From contig NZ_AMBZ01000010.1 in assembly GCF_000293805.1 (NCBI RefSeq), positions 62,001-126,000 of the forward strand: a DNA stretch of 64,000 nucleotides, in the 5' to 3' direction. The notes under the pieces are model-generated. The model had not been told where the DNA came from, ran no database searches, and saw only the letters and a list, made by a program, of their open reading frames with translations. Numbering within the stretch: position 1 is the stretch's first letter; every line of letters starts with the position of its first letter. Made by a program: the position numbers and the translations under genes. The DNA is from Paenibacillus alvei DSM 29 (GTDB taxonomy: Bacteria; Bacillota; Bacilli; Paenibacillales; Paenibacillaceae). Below, one piece after another: positions 1 through 9,536 of the stretch.

Positions 1-22
1 ATGGTATGGTTGCCGACATCCG

Positions 23-1606
23 TTACTCCTTATCTGGCAGGCCTTTTGCCTGCCCTGTCTTCTTCAAGTAAGCTCGCCATGTAATGCACCACTCAGCCGG
101 ATTATCCAGCGATTCCTCGATGTTCTGATGTACTGTGCTGTGATGCGGCGCAGACTTGACGATCTCTGGCACGCTGCGAGCTTCCTCTGCAATATGGGCT
201 AACGCTTGAATATACTCATCAAGATCATCCTTGGAGTATGATTCCGTCGGCTCCAGCGTGAAAGGCTGCGGTACAATATATGGATGGTGACTCGTCCAGT
301 AATGTAATCCGAAATCACACATTCTGCGCTGAATGTCTTCGGTCGTCACCCCTGTCTCCCTCGTCAGCTTCTCCCAACTGTAGCGAACCTGCTCAAGGCG
401 TCCTCCTTTTACATAAGGAACGCTAGCGCCTGAGATCTGTAATATTTTATGGTACAAGTAATTATTGTTCAAGACAGCAATTTCCGCTACATCGCGCAGT
501 CCTTTTGCTCCTAAGCTGCGAATCCAAGCATAAGCGCGCACAATTGTCTGTGCAACGCCATGGAAGCTTCTTACTTTGCCGATGCTCAGCTCTTGATTGG
601 TGTGCAGTACGAAGCGTTCGCCGTCTCGTTCTACAATCGGCCCTGGCAAGAATGGCTTCAGCTGCTCTGTAACCCCCAGAGCGCCTGCAGCAGGCCCGCC
701 GCACATATGAGGAGCCGCAAACGTCTTGTGCAGGTTGAAGAAGCACATATCGAATCCTGCTTCCTTTGCACGTGCAATACCGAGCAGACCATTGGCATTA
801 GCTTGATCGTAATAGCAAATTCCGCCCGCCGCATGCACAATATCCGTGAACTCCTTTATGCGTGGATTGAAGATTCCCGTATCTTCCGGGTTGGCTACGA
901 CGAAGCCTGCCGTACGATTTGATATCGCTTTTTTAAGCTTTTCAATATCTGGGAAGCCATCCTCATCCGGATGCAGGGTAATAATCTTGTATCCCTTCAC
1001 AGCCGCCGTTGCAGCCTGAGATGGATGAGAGAAGATCGTCGTAATCATTTCATCGCGCTGATCGCCTTCTCCATTCGCCTCATGGTAAGCTCGAACGATG
1101 GACGCCATCGCAAATAAGGCTTGAGTCCCGCTGCCAGGCTGGAATGAGAAGGCATCTATCCCAGATATTGCACGCATCGCCTCATCCAGCCGATAGATGA
1201 TTTCCAGTGTTCCCTGTACCGTGCGGCTGTCCTGCAATGGATGCAGTTCCGTCAGCTGTGGATTGCGCACAAGCAGCTCATTGATGCGTGGAATGTATTT
1301 CATCGTGCACGTGCCTTGGCCAATCTCTATATTAAGATCGCTACCAAGGGTTTCCTGCGACAAACGCAAGTAATGGCGAAGCACCTTCGCCTGACCAATC
1401 TCAGGAAGCTGCGGCGCCTTCGTGCGCTGCATCGAAGCTGGAATGTGAGAAATGACGTCGCCTACCGCTTGGACAAGCTCCTGCTCCGCCTCTGGAACGA
1501 GAACCCCGCGTTCTCCTTCCCGATGAAGTTCAAAAATGACCGGCTCATCCCATTTCGCCTGATGAAATTGTCTGACTGTACGATCCTTGCGAACGATTTG
1601 TTGCAT
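23..1606 (-). CDS. gcvPB: Divergent glycine dehydrogenase P-protein-like subunit 2 (GcvPB-like)
   Basis: PLP-dependent fold-type I protein of 527 residues, somewhat longer than the roughly 490 usual for GcvPB, the half of the split P-protein that holds the PLP cofactor. The PLP lysine motif NLHKTF is present with Lys near residue 294, and the C-terminal half keeps the family pattern (EPTES, SKDDLDEYIQAL). Several motifs I expect in glycine-cleaving GcvPB are altered: the DSAHGTNPA-like stretch reads FSHPSQAATA, and PHGGGGPG reads PHMCGGPAAG. The start is ATG with AGGTG upstream, only 6 bp after the gcvPA-like gene, so the two are co-transcribed. No gcvT or gcvH lies nearby. A conventional pipeline would call it GcvPB; a P-protein paralog with another amino-acid substrate is possible (inference). 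Confidence 0.8.
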   Translation of the reverse strand: MQQIVRKDRTVRQFHQAKWDEPVIFELHREGERGVLVPEAEQELVQAVGDVISHIPASMQRTKAPQLPEIGQAKVLRHYLRLSQETLGSDLNIEIGQGTCTMKYIPRINELLVRNPQLTELHPLQDSRTVQGTLEIIYRLDEAMRAISGIDAFSFQPGSGTQALFAMASIVRAYHEANGEGDQRDEMITTIFSHPSQAATAAVKGYKIITLHPDEDGFPDIEKLKKAISNRTAGFVVANPEDTGIFNPRIKEFTDIVHAAGGICYYDQANANGLLGIARAKEAGFDMCFFNLHKTFAAPHMCGGPAAGALGVTEQLKPFLPGPIVERDGERFVLHTNQELSIGKVRSFHGVAQTIVRAYAWIRSLGAKGLRDVAEIAVLNNNYLYHKILQISGASVPYVKGGRLEQVRYSWEKLTRETGVTTEDIQRRMCDFGLHYWTSHHPYIVPQPFTLEPTESYSKDDLDEYIQALAHIAEEARSVPEIVKSAPHHSTVHQNIEESLDNPAEWCITWRAYLKKTGQAKGLPDKE

Positions 1607-1612
1607 TACTCA

Positions 1613-3091
1613 TCACACCTCTTCCATATTAGCGGCTGCTTCCGACATACCATCTGCGGATGTCCTTGTAAGCGAGCAGTTGATGTCCGGCTGTATCGTC
1701 TTATTCAGCAAAGCTGTGAGTTCGTCAACCAGATGGTCAATCTGCTCCTTCGCCATGACCTCGGTTACACAGAACAAAGCACTCTGCCCCATTTCAGGGA
1801 ATGATCCGGACAGATCCAAGCCTCCAAAGATATTTCGTGTAAGCAGATGCTCATTGATCTGGCTAACCGTTAGACCTGTTGCCGTGAAGTCGATGACGAA
1901 TTCCTTGAAGAAGGCATTCTCATAACGCAGCGCAACACCAGACAATGTGCTCAAACGAGCCGCTGCATAACGAGATTTCTGCATGATCGTCTCGCCTATC
2001 TCGTACATGCCATGCGGTCCAAGCAAGGCCAAGTAAACGCCAGCCGTAATCCCCCATAATGCAGTCTGTGTGCCAACAGACTCCTTTCCCTGCTCGCGCT
2101 GTGCGAAGGAGGTACGCTCATAAGCTACGTCGCCGAAGCCATACTCTCCCTCGACAACAGTTGGGACTATGCCGAACAGCCGGGACGGATACTCCATGAC
2201 GAAGCGTTCTTCATCATGTACAGCAATAAAACCTGACTGCCCGCCGCCATAGTTCATACGAATGCCGAGCGGCTGCAAATCCCCGCAGACGATATCTGCA
2301 CCGTATTGGCTTGGAGGGGTCAATACGCCGAGCGATATTGGATCAACGCCTACAACACTGATTGCCCCATATTCGCGAGCTAGGCGGTTGATTTCTTCAC
2401 CCTGCCGCTCAATGATACCGAAATAATTCGGATTCTCTATATAGACAGCTGCCGTCTGATCAGACAACTTGCTCCGCAGATCATTCAAATCCAATAGTCC
2501 GCTATCCGATTCCGTTTGAACCGTGATGACGCGGATATGCGGATGCAAGTAATTTTTAATAATCATTCGCTTGTCAGGGCAGAGAATCGCTGGCAGGAGC
2601 ACCTCTGTCCGTCCTGTCATCCGAGCAGCCATCCGCAGCGCAGTCGATGCAGCTTGCGGCCAGTCGAATGTCGGTACGTTGACAACATCCATATCGACCA
2701 GTTCAGCCACAAGACTCTGATATTCGAACAAGGCCTGAAATCTGCCATGATCCTCATAAGGTTCTCCGGCATAAGCTGTCACGAATTCCGATCGTTGATT
2801 GATCTCATCGCATACAGCAGGCACGAAATGCTGCCAACAGCCTCCACCTAAGAAGCTTGTAGCCTGCGAAGTGCTCACATTCGCCGCCAGCAAACGTTCA
2901 ATATGACCCTTCAACTCAAATTCATTCAGTGCGGGCGGCAAATCCATCTCCGACTGCATGCGCAAATGCTGCGGAATATCTCGATACAGCTCTTCAATGC
3001 TTGCAATGCCGATCTCCTGCATCATCTGTGCCTTAACTTTCGGAACCGTATTCGGAATATAAGGATGCACATTCGATTGACGTTCCTTCAT
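1613..3091 (-). CDS. gcvPA: Divergent glycine dehydrogenase P-protein-like subunit 1 (GcvPA-like)
   Basis: Protein of 492 residues, slightly longer than typical GcvPA (about 450). The family hallmark FLGGG followed by PAVCDEINQRSEFVTAY is seen near residues 80-105, then FEYQSLVAELVDMDV. The segment that in canonical GcvPA reads like TPYQPEISQG is AGEPYEDHGR here, and the SxYDGATA-type segment is TFDWPQAAST, so this is a divergent member. It should form the heterodimeric partner of the GcvPB-like protein encoded 6 bp downstream. The start is ATG with GAAGGGAGAG upstream. It follows an SDR gene by 37 bp in the same direction, so it probably belongs to a longer unit starting at the ABC permeases. 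Confidence 0.8.
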   Translation of the reverse strand: MKERQSNVHPYIPNTVPKVKAQMMQEIGIASIEELYRDIPQHLRMQSEMDLPPALNEFELKGHIERLLAANVSTSQATSFLGGGCWQHFVPAVCDEINQRSEFVTAYAGEPYEDHGRFQALFEYQSLVAELVDMDVVNVPTFDWPQAASTALRMAARMTGRTEVLLPAILCPDKRMIIKNYLHPHIRVITVQTESDSGLLDLNDLRSKLSDQTAAVYIENPNYFGIIERQGEEINRLAREYGAISVVGVDPISLGVLTPPSQYGADIVCGDLQPLGIRMNYGGGQSGFIAVHDEERFVMEYPSRLFGIVPTVVEGEYGFGDVAYERTSFAQREQGKESVGTQTALWGITAGVYLALLGPHGMYEIGETIMQKSRYAAARLSTLSGVALRYENAFFKEFVIDFTATGLTVSQINEHLLTRNIFGGLDLSGSFPEMGQSALFCVTEVMAKEQIDHLVDELTALLNKTIQPDINCSLTRTSADGMSEAAANMEEV

Positions 3092-3128
3092 GACGTGCGT
3101 TCTCTCCCTTCAATATTCAGATCAAGTG

Positions 3129-3911
3129 TTACGCCAGTCCCCCGCCGTCCACAACCAGCACGCTTCCACTAACCCATTGCGATAGATCGCTTGCCAGAAA
3201 TAGTACTGCATTTGCAATATCCTGCGGTGTACCAATACGCTCCAAAGGTCTGCCTACGGCAGATGAAGCAAGGAATGCTCCCTCCTCGACCGCCAATTGT
3301 ATGGCCTCTTCACGCAGCAGCGGCGTATCTGTATCGCCTGGACATACGCAGTTGACACGAATATTGTCCTTACCGAAGTCGATTGCCATGGCACGCGTCA
3401 AGTTCACAACTCCAGCCTTCGCAGCACAATACGCTGCGGCTTGATCGCCGCCCTTCAGCCCCCATCCGGATCCGGTATTAATAATGCTTCCGCCTCCTCT
3501 AGCGGCCATAACTGGAATCGCATATTTGGACAACAAGTACGTACCCTTAAGGGATACGTCCACAACCAGATCCCAATCCTGCTCCTCTAGCCCAACGACC
3601 GTCTTGCGACGAATGACGCCAGCATTATTGAACAGAATATCAACGCCCCCATACCATTCCTGTGTCAGGCGGACTGCACGCTCACAATCTTCCGCTTTCG
3701 TGACATTGCAGGACACAAATTGTGCTTCTCCTCCTGCATTTCGAATTTCCAGGACAGTCTCCTGCCCTTGCTGTTCTCCAATATCAGCGATGACCACATT
3801 GGCTCCGAAGCGTGCCAGGCATTGTGCCGTAGCGCGTCCGATACCAGATGCTCCGCCTGTAATCATCGCAGTCTTGCCTTTCAAGCCAAAAACATCTATT
3901 TGCTGCATCAT
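3129..3911 (-). CDS. SDR family NAD(P)-dependent oxidoreductase
   Basis: Classical short-chain dehydrogenase/reductase of 260 residues. The cofactor motif TGGASGIG is near residue 18, NNAG near 95, the catalytic Ser in TGSGWG sits 13 residues before the Tyr of YCAAK, and the C-terminal PGDTDTP loop follows. The Asp after beta-2 (VIADIG) suggests NAD preference (family knowledge). The start is ATG with GGAGG 7 nt upstream. The gene lies 30 bp after an ABC permease and 37 bp before the GcvPA-like gene, so it is probably co-transcribed with both. The substrate is unknown; a sugar, polyol or hydroxy-acid dehydrogenase would fit the transporter context. Confidence 0.85.
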   Translation of the reverse strand: MMQQIDVFGLKGKTAMITGGASGIGRATAQCLARFGANVVIADIGEQQGQETVLEIRNAGGEAQFVSCNVTKAEDCERAVRLTQEWYGGVDILFNNAGVIRRKTVVGLEEQDWDLVVDVSLKGTYLLSKYAIPVMAARGGGSIINTGSGWGLKGGDQAAAYCAAKAGVVNLTRAMAIDFGKDNIRVNCVCPGDTDTPLLREEAIQLAVEEGAFLASSAVGRPLERIGTPQDIANAVLFLASDLSQWVSGSVLVVDGGGLA

Positions 3912-3941
3912 GAATAGTCCCTCCGTTATCTGTTCAAGTTG

Positions 3942-4753
3942 TTACCCCTTCATCCCTGTTGTTGCAATACCGGTTACGATATAACGCTGCGCTGCAAAGA
4001 AGATAGCAAGCGGAGGCAAGCAAATCATGCACGTAACGGCCATAATCGCATCCATCTTCACCTCGTACATCCCTTTGAACTGCGACAAGCCCAGCGTCAG
4101 CGTGTACTTGCTCTGATCATTCAAGAAAATGAGCGGGCCCAAATAATCGTTCCATGTGCCAAGGAAGTTGAACACCGCAACGAGGATCAATGCCGGAGCC
4201 ATAAGCGGTACAATCAGGCGGATAAACGATTGAAGCGGATTCGCGCCATCGATGCGGGCTGCCTCCTCAAGCTCTGGCGGAATCGTCATGATGAACTGAC
4301 GAAGCAAGAAAATATAGAATGCCGAGCCAAAGAAAGAAGGAACAATCAATGGCTTCAATGTGTTAATCCAGCCAAGTGCATTAAATTCCATATATAACGG
4401 AATCATTGTCACTTCCCAAGGAATCATCATCGAGGCAAGCAAAATAATGAACAATGTCTTGCTTCCCTTAAATCGAAATCTGGCGAATCCATAGGCAACA
4501 AGCGCAGAGGACACAACCTGACCAATGAGTGACAGCACCGATACGATCAATGAGTTTTGCAGGAACACATCAAACGGTTGTGAATTCCATGCCTTCGCAA
4601 AGTTCTCGAAATGAAAGCTGCTCGGAATCCACTGCGGCGGAAAAACGAACAATTCTTCGGGCGACTTCAATGATGTTGAGACCATCCAATAGAAGGGCGC
4701 CAAGAACAATACGGTAAAAAAGATGAGCAGTGCGTAAGTCGTTATTTTTTCAT
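3942..4753 (-). CDS. Carbohydrate ABC transporter permease, MalG type (frameshifted at codon 3)
   Basis: Inner-membrane permease of the CUT1 (MalG/LacG) family. It carries the EAARIDGANPLQSFIRLIVPLM cytoplasmic EAA loop (split here by family position, visible in the third quarter) and about six membrane segments. The ATG at 4753, preceded by a good GAGGGAG site, reads ATG AAA AAA TAA and stops at once. One more A in the A6 run (plus strand T6, 4745-4750) would give MKKITTYALLIFF, a typical MalG start, and a 270-residue protein. I therefore take the gene as intact apart from a one-base indel that may be a sequence error. Otherwise translation would have to begin at TTG 4709, losing the first membrane segment. 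It lies 14 bp downstream of its MalF-type partner. Confidence 0.82.
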
Positions 4754-4767
4754 CACAATCTCCCTCC

Positions 4768-5688
4768 TCAGCCTTTGCCGCCCTTCACTTCACCTTCGTA
4801 ATACACCCATGCCGACGAAGAACGGAATACAAGCATCGTCAGAACAAGTACAATCGCAAACATAAACCACGCATTGGCAGATGCGTAGCCCATCTTGGAA
4901 TATTTGAAGGCATTTTCGTACATATACATCGCATAGAAATACGTGGAATTGAGCGGGCCTCCCCCCGTCAACACCAATGCGAGCGTCAACTGCTGGAACG
5001 CAGAAATAATCGTGGTGATCAGGTTGAACAAAATGGTCGGACTAAGCATCGGCAGTGTAATTCGGAAAAACTGCGACACCGTACCTGCCCCATCAATTGC
5101 GGAAGCCTCATACAGCTCACGCGGGATATTTTTCAAGCCTGCCAAGAAAATAAGCATCATCGATCCCTGTCCCCATAAGCTGGCGAACACCATCGCTGCA
5201 AGAGACCATTTCGGGTCATTCAGCCAATTCGGCCCTTCTACCCCAATAAGTGATAAGGCATAGTTCAAAATCCCGTATTCTCCGTCGTACACCCATGACC
5301 AAATCATCGCCAGCGCGACACCGGAAATAACGGAAGGGACATAGAACGCTGTTCGGAAAAATCCACTGCCTCGCACGTTGCGGTTCAGCAGTATCGCAAG
5401 TCCAAGCGCAATTAAAATGTTAACAGGCACAAATATAATGGCGAATTTCACTGTGACCGTCAGTGATGTCCAGAACAACGGATCATCCGTGAACATGTTA
5501 ATAAAGTTATCCAATCCGACAAACGTCTTCTCCCCTACAATTGGCCAATCAAAGAAACTGATAATGAATGAAAAAAGGAGTGGACCGAGCGTGAATGCGA
5601 GAAAGCCGATTATCCATGGCATAATGAATAAATAAGGCACGGCTGCATGCATGCGAAGCGAAAACGATCGTTTTTTTCTCATCTTCAT
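4768..5688 (-). CDS. Carbohydrate ABC transporter permease, MalF/UgpA type
   Basis: Inner-membrane permease of the CUT1 family. After a basic N-terminus (MKMRKKRSF) come a membrane segment at PYLFIMPWIIGFLAF, the periplasmic loop with VGLDNF, further membrane helices, and the EAA loop LYEASAIDGAGTVSQFF. I chose the ATG at 5688 because AAAGG lies upstream; an in-frame ATG at 5724 would add 12 residues with no better ribosome site. It pairs with the MalG-type gene downstream. No substrate-binding protein or ATPase gene lies in the unit, so these must be supplied from elsewhere (a shared MsmX-type ATPase is common in Bacillota). The substrate is unknown. A CcpA site lies about 150 bp upstream. 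Confidence 0.88.
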   Translation of the reverse strand: MKMRKKRSFSLRMHAAVPYLFIMPWIIGFLAFTLGPLLFSFIISFFDWPIVGEKTFVGLDNFINMFTDDPLFWTSLTVTVKFAIIFVPVNILIALGLAILLNRNVRGSGFFRTAFYVPSVISGVALAMIWSWVYDGEYGILNYALSLIGVEGPNWLNDPKWSLAAMVFASLWGQGSMMLIFLAGLKNIPRELYEASAIDGAGTVSQFFRITLPMLSPTILFNLITTIISAFQQLTLALVLTGGGPLNSTYFYAMYMYENAFKYSKMGYASANAWFMFAIVLVLTMLVFRSSSAWVYYEGEVKGGKG

Positions 5689-5836
5689 AAGGGCTTCGTT
5701 CCTTTCTTTGTTGTTCGTGATCATAGGTTGCAGTGTAACAGGCGCTGCCGTTCGATGATGTCAGGACAGGATGCTCGGCTCTTCTATAGCACAGCCCTAA
5801 TTGATGGGCACATCGTAGGTACCATTGTAGATGAGA

Positions 5837-5850
5837 TGTAAGCGTTTTCA
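5837..5850. promoter_or_regulatory. CcpA catabolite-responsive element (cre)
   Basis: TGTAAGCGTTTTCA matches the cre consensus TGWNANCGNTNWCA at every fixed position. It lies about 150 bp upstream of the MalF-type permease start, in a 430-bp stretch (5689-6116) with no gene. This fits carbon catabolite control of the permease/SDR/P-protein unit. Role inferred. Confidence 0.7.
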
Positions 5851-6060
5851 CACGGAAGGCTGTTTTTCATTAGGGGGGACTTTGTTCGAATATATTTTGC
5901 GGGACAGGCAGTAAGGGGGATTTTTGTTTGTTCCATGACGTTATTTTGTTCGATAGGAAAATAGCAGACGTTGACGAGGATGAGTTAAGCAGTACATGCA
6001 GCCTCGTTTTTCACAGTAATGAATGTTTTTGCAAATGCAAACGGTTAATAAGCTTGCTGC

Positions 6061-6104
6061 GAAAAAAGGCCCGGTCAAGGTTTATCCTTGCCAGGCCTTT
6101 TTTA
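6061..6104 (-). terminator. Bidirectional rho-independent terminator
   Basis: Long hairpin with an A6 tract on one side and a T6 tract on the other: AAAAAAGGCC and GGCCTTTTTT flank an inner CAAGG/CCTTG stem with loop TTTAT. It ends the small membrane-protein gene at 6117 on the minus strand and insulates the permease operon. Confidence 0.85.
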
Positions 6105-6116
6105 TGTTGCGCAATA

Positions 6117-6530
6117 TCACTTTGGCTCTTTCTTGATGAAAAACGATGCGATAATCAAAACAACGGCCAGCCCAATCTCAATATTGAACATTGTCCAGAA
6201 ACTATCGTTAATATAGTAGAAAGGTTGGTTTACTGCTGTTCCTGTATCTTTCAACGTTCTCATGTATACGTAATCATTCCAAAACATAACCAGCAACAGA
6301 TGCGTAAAAGCCCCATATAGAAGCGCTACTCCACACTTAAAAATAAAATCTCCTCCCCCAATTACGATGGCAAATCTGGCCCGTTCCATCTTAATGATAA
6401 AAATGATTTTTTGAATGATAAACCCAAAAGAATATAGCATATTATCCCAACCCATGACAGAGTGAAAGTACACTCGAATATAAAGAGGAGCCGAGCCGCC
6501 GCCCGATTCCAGGGCCAAGCGGAAGTCCAT
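6117..6530 (-). CDS. Hypothetical membrane protein
   Basis: Open frame of up to 137 residues from the ATG at 6530. I do not recognise a family. It has hydrophobic segments near FGFIIQKIIFII, GVALLYGAFTHLLLVMF and, at the C-terminus, IGLAVVLIIASFFI followed by KKEP, suggesting three membrane helices. The frame could extend upstream to 6581, but that would run through the uvrC terminator, so I place the start inside. No candidate start has a good ribosome site; ATG 6389 (MERARF) is an alternative. It sits alone between two terminators. Existence as a gene is likely but the start is uncertain. Confidence 0.5.
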   Translation of the reverse strand: MDFRLALESGGGSAPLYIRVYFHSVMGWDNMLYSFGFIIQKIIFIIKMERARFAIVIGGGDFIFKCGVALLYGAFTHLLLVMFWNDYVYMRTLKDTGTAVNQPFYYINDSFWTMFNIEIGLAVVLIIASFFIKKEPK

Positions 6531-6563
6531 TACGTCAACCGTAACTGTCGGAACCAGCTCAAA

Positions 6564-6598
6564 AAAGAAGCCTTGCAGCAACGATCTGCAAGGCTTCC
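6564..6598 (-). terminator. uvrC terminator
   Basis: On the minus strand GAAGCCTTGCAG, a short loop, CTGCAAGGCTTC, then TTTTTT: a perfect 12-bp stem with a U tract, 11 bp after the uvrC stop codon. Confidence 0.9.
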
Positions 6599-6608
6599 AG
6601 CTTTCCTT

Positions 6609-8780
6609 TTATTTATCATGGTTCACGTCATTATCCACATCGGCAGCCTCCAGGTCTGGGGCATCCGGCTCGGCTTCCTGTGGTTCCTTCTCTTGCTGGA
6701 GAGCGGCTAAGATCGTATGCGCCAACTTCTCGCCAATCCCGATTTGTCGGAATTCCTCAACCGATGCTTCCCGAATCTTCTTCAATGATCCGAAATGCTT
6801 CAACAGATGCTTGCGCCGCTTCTCACCAATGCCCGGGATCGAATCAAGCGCTGAGACGACCATCGACTTCGCACGCCGCTCCCGGTGGAATGAAATCGCG
6901 AAACGGTGAACCTCCTCCTGAATGCGCTGAAGCATGTAGAATTCTTGGCTGTCCCGACCAAGAGGGACAATTTCTGGCGGATCACCGGCCATCAACTGCG
7001 CCGTCTTATGCTTATTGTCCTTCACGAGTCCACAGACCGGTATCGTTAATCCAAGCTCGTTCTCCAGTACATCAAGCGCGGCAGACATTTGACCCCTGCC
7101 TCCGTCTACAATAATCAAATCAGGCATTTCGAGCTGTTCTTTCAACACCCGCTCATACCGTCTGCGAATGACCTCGCGCATCGTTTCATAATCATCAGGC
7201 CCCTGCACCGTGCGTACCTTATACTTGCGGTATTCTTTCTTCGCAGGCTTGCCGTCGATGAAGACTACCATAGCCGATACTGGATCCGAGCCTTGAATAT
7301 TCGAGTTGTCAAAAGCCTCAATACGGCGGGCATTGTCGATGCCGACCGCTTCTCCGAGCCGTTCAGCAGCACGCAAAGTGCGATCCTCATTGCGCTCCTG
7401 CATCTTGAACTTCTCATCCAGCGCAACACGTGCATTTTCCATTGCCATCGAGATCATCTGCTTCTTAAGCCCGCGCTTCGGAATGTGCACCTTGACGTTC
7501 AACCATTGCTGAAGCGCCTCTGCACCGGCAATCCCGTCATCCGTTCCGTTATTTGCTCCCTCATCTAATTCCTCTATGCGGCTCTGTTCATGTTCATTGG
7601 CAATGGATGAGTCATCTTGTGTGTCCACTGAGTCATCCTGTGTATCCACGCCCGCAACAGATGAAGTGCCACTTGATTCCTCTGCCTCAGCATCGTTTTG
7701 TGCAGCAGATGTGTCGAACAGTTCCGAATCAGGAAGCAATATTTCCTTAGGCAGTGCCGGGTTCTCACTATAATATTGCGTCACGAACGACATGAAGTCC
7801 GCATACGCTTCCCCATAGAATGGGAACTTTGTTGCATGCCGTTCAATCATTTTGCCTTGTCGAACATACAAAATTTGAACACACATCCAGCCTTTATCTA
7901 CAGCAAAGCCGAATACGTCGCGATCCAGTTGGTCGGATGTATTTATGTTCTGCTTTTCCATAATGGCACGAATCGCGATCAACTGATCCCGATATTCCTT
8001 GGCACGCTCGAATTGCATCTCTTCAGCGGCTTCTTCCATCTTTCGCTGCAGTTCCTTCTTAATCTCCTCATGCCCGCCGCTTAAGAACTTCGCGATCTCC
8101 TGCACCATTTCTTCATACTGCGCCTCCGTTACCTCATACTCGCAAGGTGCAAGGCACTGTCCAATATGATAGTACAAGCACACCCGATCCGGCAGTGTTT
8201 TGCACTTGCGAAGCGGATATAAGCGATCAAGCAGCTTCTTGGTCTGCGTAGCGGCAAATGCGTTCGGATATGGCCCAAAATATTTGGCTTTATCCTTCAG
8301 CACGCGACGTGTAACCTCAAGCCGCGGGTGGCGCTCATTCGTAATTTTAATATATGGGAACGTCTTATCATCCTTGAGCAGCACGTTATATCTCGGATGA
8401 TGCTGCTTAATCAGATTACATTCTAATATGAGGGCTTCCATGTTACTGGAAGTGACGATATATTCAAAGTCGCGAATTTCCGATACCAGCCGCTGCGTCT
8501 TACCGTCATGGCTGCCATTGAAATACGAACGTACGCGGTTTTTCAATACTTTAGCCTTACCGACATAAATAATGGTTCCCTCACGGTTCTTCATGAGATA
8601 GCATCCCGGCGAATCAGGAAGCAATGCCAGCTTATTGCGAATTCGCTCCAATGCCTGTTCCCGTTCTGCAAGCTCCTCTGGCGACAGCTCCTGCTGCTCG
8701 TCCGTAGAATAACGTTCGTTCCAGCGCTCCTTCCAGCGCTCTACCCGCCAATTGGATTGGTTGTTGTCTATTTCGCTCAT
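6609..8780 (-). CDS. uvrC: Excinuclease ABC subunit C (UvrC)
   Basis: Nucleotide-excision-repair endonuclease that makes both incisions around damage recognised by UvrAB. The GIY-YIG domain is near the N-terminus (PGCYLM then [18 protein letters not shown]), followed by a UVR motif ([19 protein letters not shown]), the RNase-H-like domain ([20 protein letters not shown]) and C-terminal helix-hairpin-helix repeats. At 723 residues it is about 100 longer than usual. The excess is an acidic low-complexity insertion at residues 355-419, with a tandem VDTQDDS repeat, and an acidic C-terminal tail. The start is ATG with GGGGGAGG upstream; frame extension to 8861 lacks a ribosome site and crosses the trxA terminator. 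Confidence 0.97.
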   Translation of the reverse strand: MSEIDNNQSNWRVERWKERWNERYSTDEQQELSPEELAEREQALERIRNKLALLPDSPGCYLMKNREGTIIYVGKAKVLKNRVRSYFNGSHDGKTQRLVSEIRDFEYIVTSSNMEALILECNLIKQHHPRYNVLLKDDKTFPYIKITNERHPRLEVTRRVLKDKAKYFGPYPNAFAATQTKKLLDRLYPLRKCKTLPDRVCLYYHIGQCLAPCEYEVTEAQYEEMVQEIAKFLSGGHEEIKKELQRKMEEAAEEMQFERAKEYRDQLIAIRAIMEKQNINTSDQLDRDVFGFAVDKGWMCVQILYVRQGKMIERHATKFPFYGEAYADFMSFVTQYYSENPALPKEILLPDSELFDTSAAQNDAEAEESSGTSSVAGVDTQDDSVDTQDDSSIANEHEQSRIEELDEGANNGTDDGIAGAEALQQWLNVKVHIPKRGLKKQMISMAMENARVALDEKFKMQERNEDRTLRAAERLGEAVGIDNARRIEAFDNSNIQGSDPVSAMVVFIDGKPAKKEYRKYKVRTVQGPDDYETMREVIRRRYERVLKEQLEMPDLIIVDGGRGQMSAALDVLENELGLTIPVCGLVKDNKHKTAQLMAGDPPEIVPLGRDSQEFYMLQRIQEEVHRFAISFHRERRAKSMVVSALDSIPGIGEKRRKHLLKHFGSLKKIREASVEEFRQIGIGEKLAHTILAALQQEKEPQEAEPDAPDLEAADVDNDVNHDK

Positions 8781-8844
8781 CGTCCTCCCCCTTTCCTCTA
8801 TAATACGAATATATGATCCTATTGTATACGAGTGAAGACATAAG

Positions 8845-8872
8845 AAAAAGCCCTCCCGCAACGGGAAGGGCT
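8845..8872 (-). terminator. trxA terminator
   Basis: Minus strand AGCCCTTCCC, loop GTTG, CGGGAGGGCT, then TTTTT. It lies between trxA and uvrC and separates the two genes. Confidence 0.85.
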
Positions 8873-8966
8873 GGCAATCTATCGCTTGCGATTCACATCA
8901 AGCTCAATCGAGATGTCCCTCAGCAGAACACACCTTTTATAGGTTGTCCTCTGTAATAAATCTCGA

Positions 8967-9287
8967 TTATTGATGTTTGCTGATCAAGTTCTTCAATGCA
9001 TCCTTGGAGTTCAAGCCTACAACCTTATCAACAGGCTGACCGTCCTTGAACACGATGATAGTAGGAATGCTCATTACGCCAAAGCGGGAAGCGGATTCTG
9101 GGTTCTCATCCACATTCACTTTTGCAACAGTCGCTTGACCGTTTACTTCGCTTTCCAATTCATCGAGGATAGGGGCAAGCATTTTACAAGGGCCGCACCA
9201 TGGCGCCCAAAAATCGACCAATACAACGCCTTGCTGACCTTCAACTTCAGTCTTGAACGTTTGGTCGGATACGTTAACGATAGCCAT
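8967..9287 (-). CDS. trxA: Thioredoxin
   Basis: Cytoplasmic disulfide reductase of 106 residues, the usual size. It has the WCGPCK active site near residue 30, the cis-proline in SIPTIIVF, and the standard thioredoxin fold along its whole length. The ATG start has AAAGGAGG 7 nt upstream. Monocistronic by position: a terminator lies downstream and a divergent small gene begins 250 bp upstream. High confidence as the housekeeping thioredoxin. Confidence 0.97.
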   Translation of the reverse strand: MAIVNVSDQTFKTEVEGQQGVVLVDFWAPWCGPCKMLAPILDELESEVNGQATVAKVNVDENPESASRFGVMSIPTIIVFKDGQPVDKVVGLNSKDALKNLISKHQ

Positions 9288-9536
9288 ATTTGGTTCCTCC
9301 TTTATGTTAGAAGCTTACAATCTGAGTCAACATGTAAAGTATACCACAGTTCAATGTTTTATGTGAAATTTGCACTTCATTTTTGCATCCAATTTGTCAC
9401 ATCCTAAGAGAGCGCTGTCTTTACAGTCATGGCGCAGTTCGGTATACTTATAGCGATAAGAAATTGGGTTAAAATACCTGTTGATGCCGTGACATACGTC
9501 ATTGTATCAGACATGTAAGAGATAGGAGGCCCCTTG

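Noticed and set aside
3092-3128. Glycine riboswitch before the gcvPA-like gene
   Set aside because: Only 37 bp separate it from the SDR stop codon; no room and no tandem aptamer elements anywhere in the unit.
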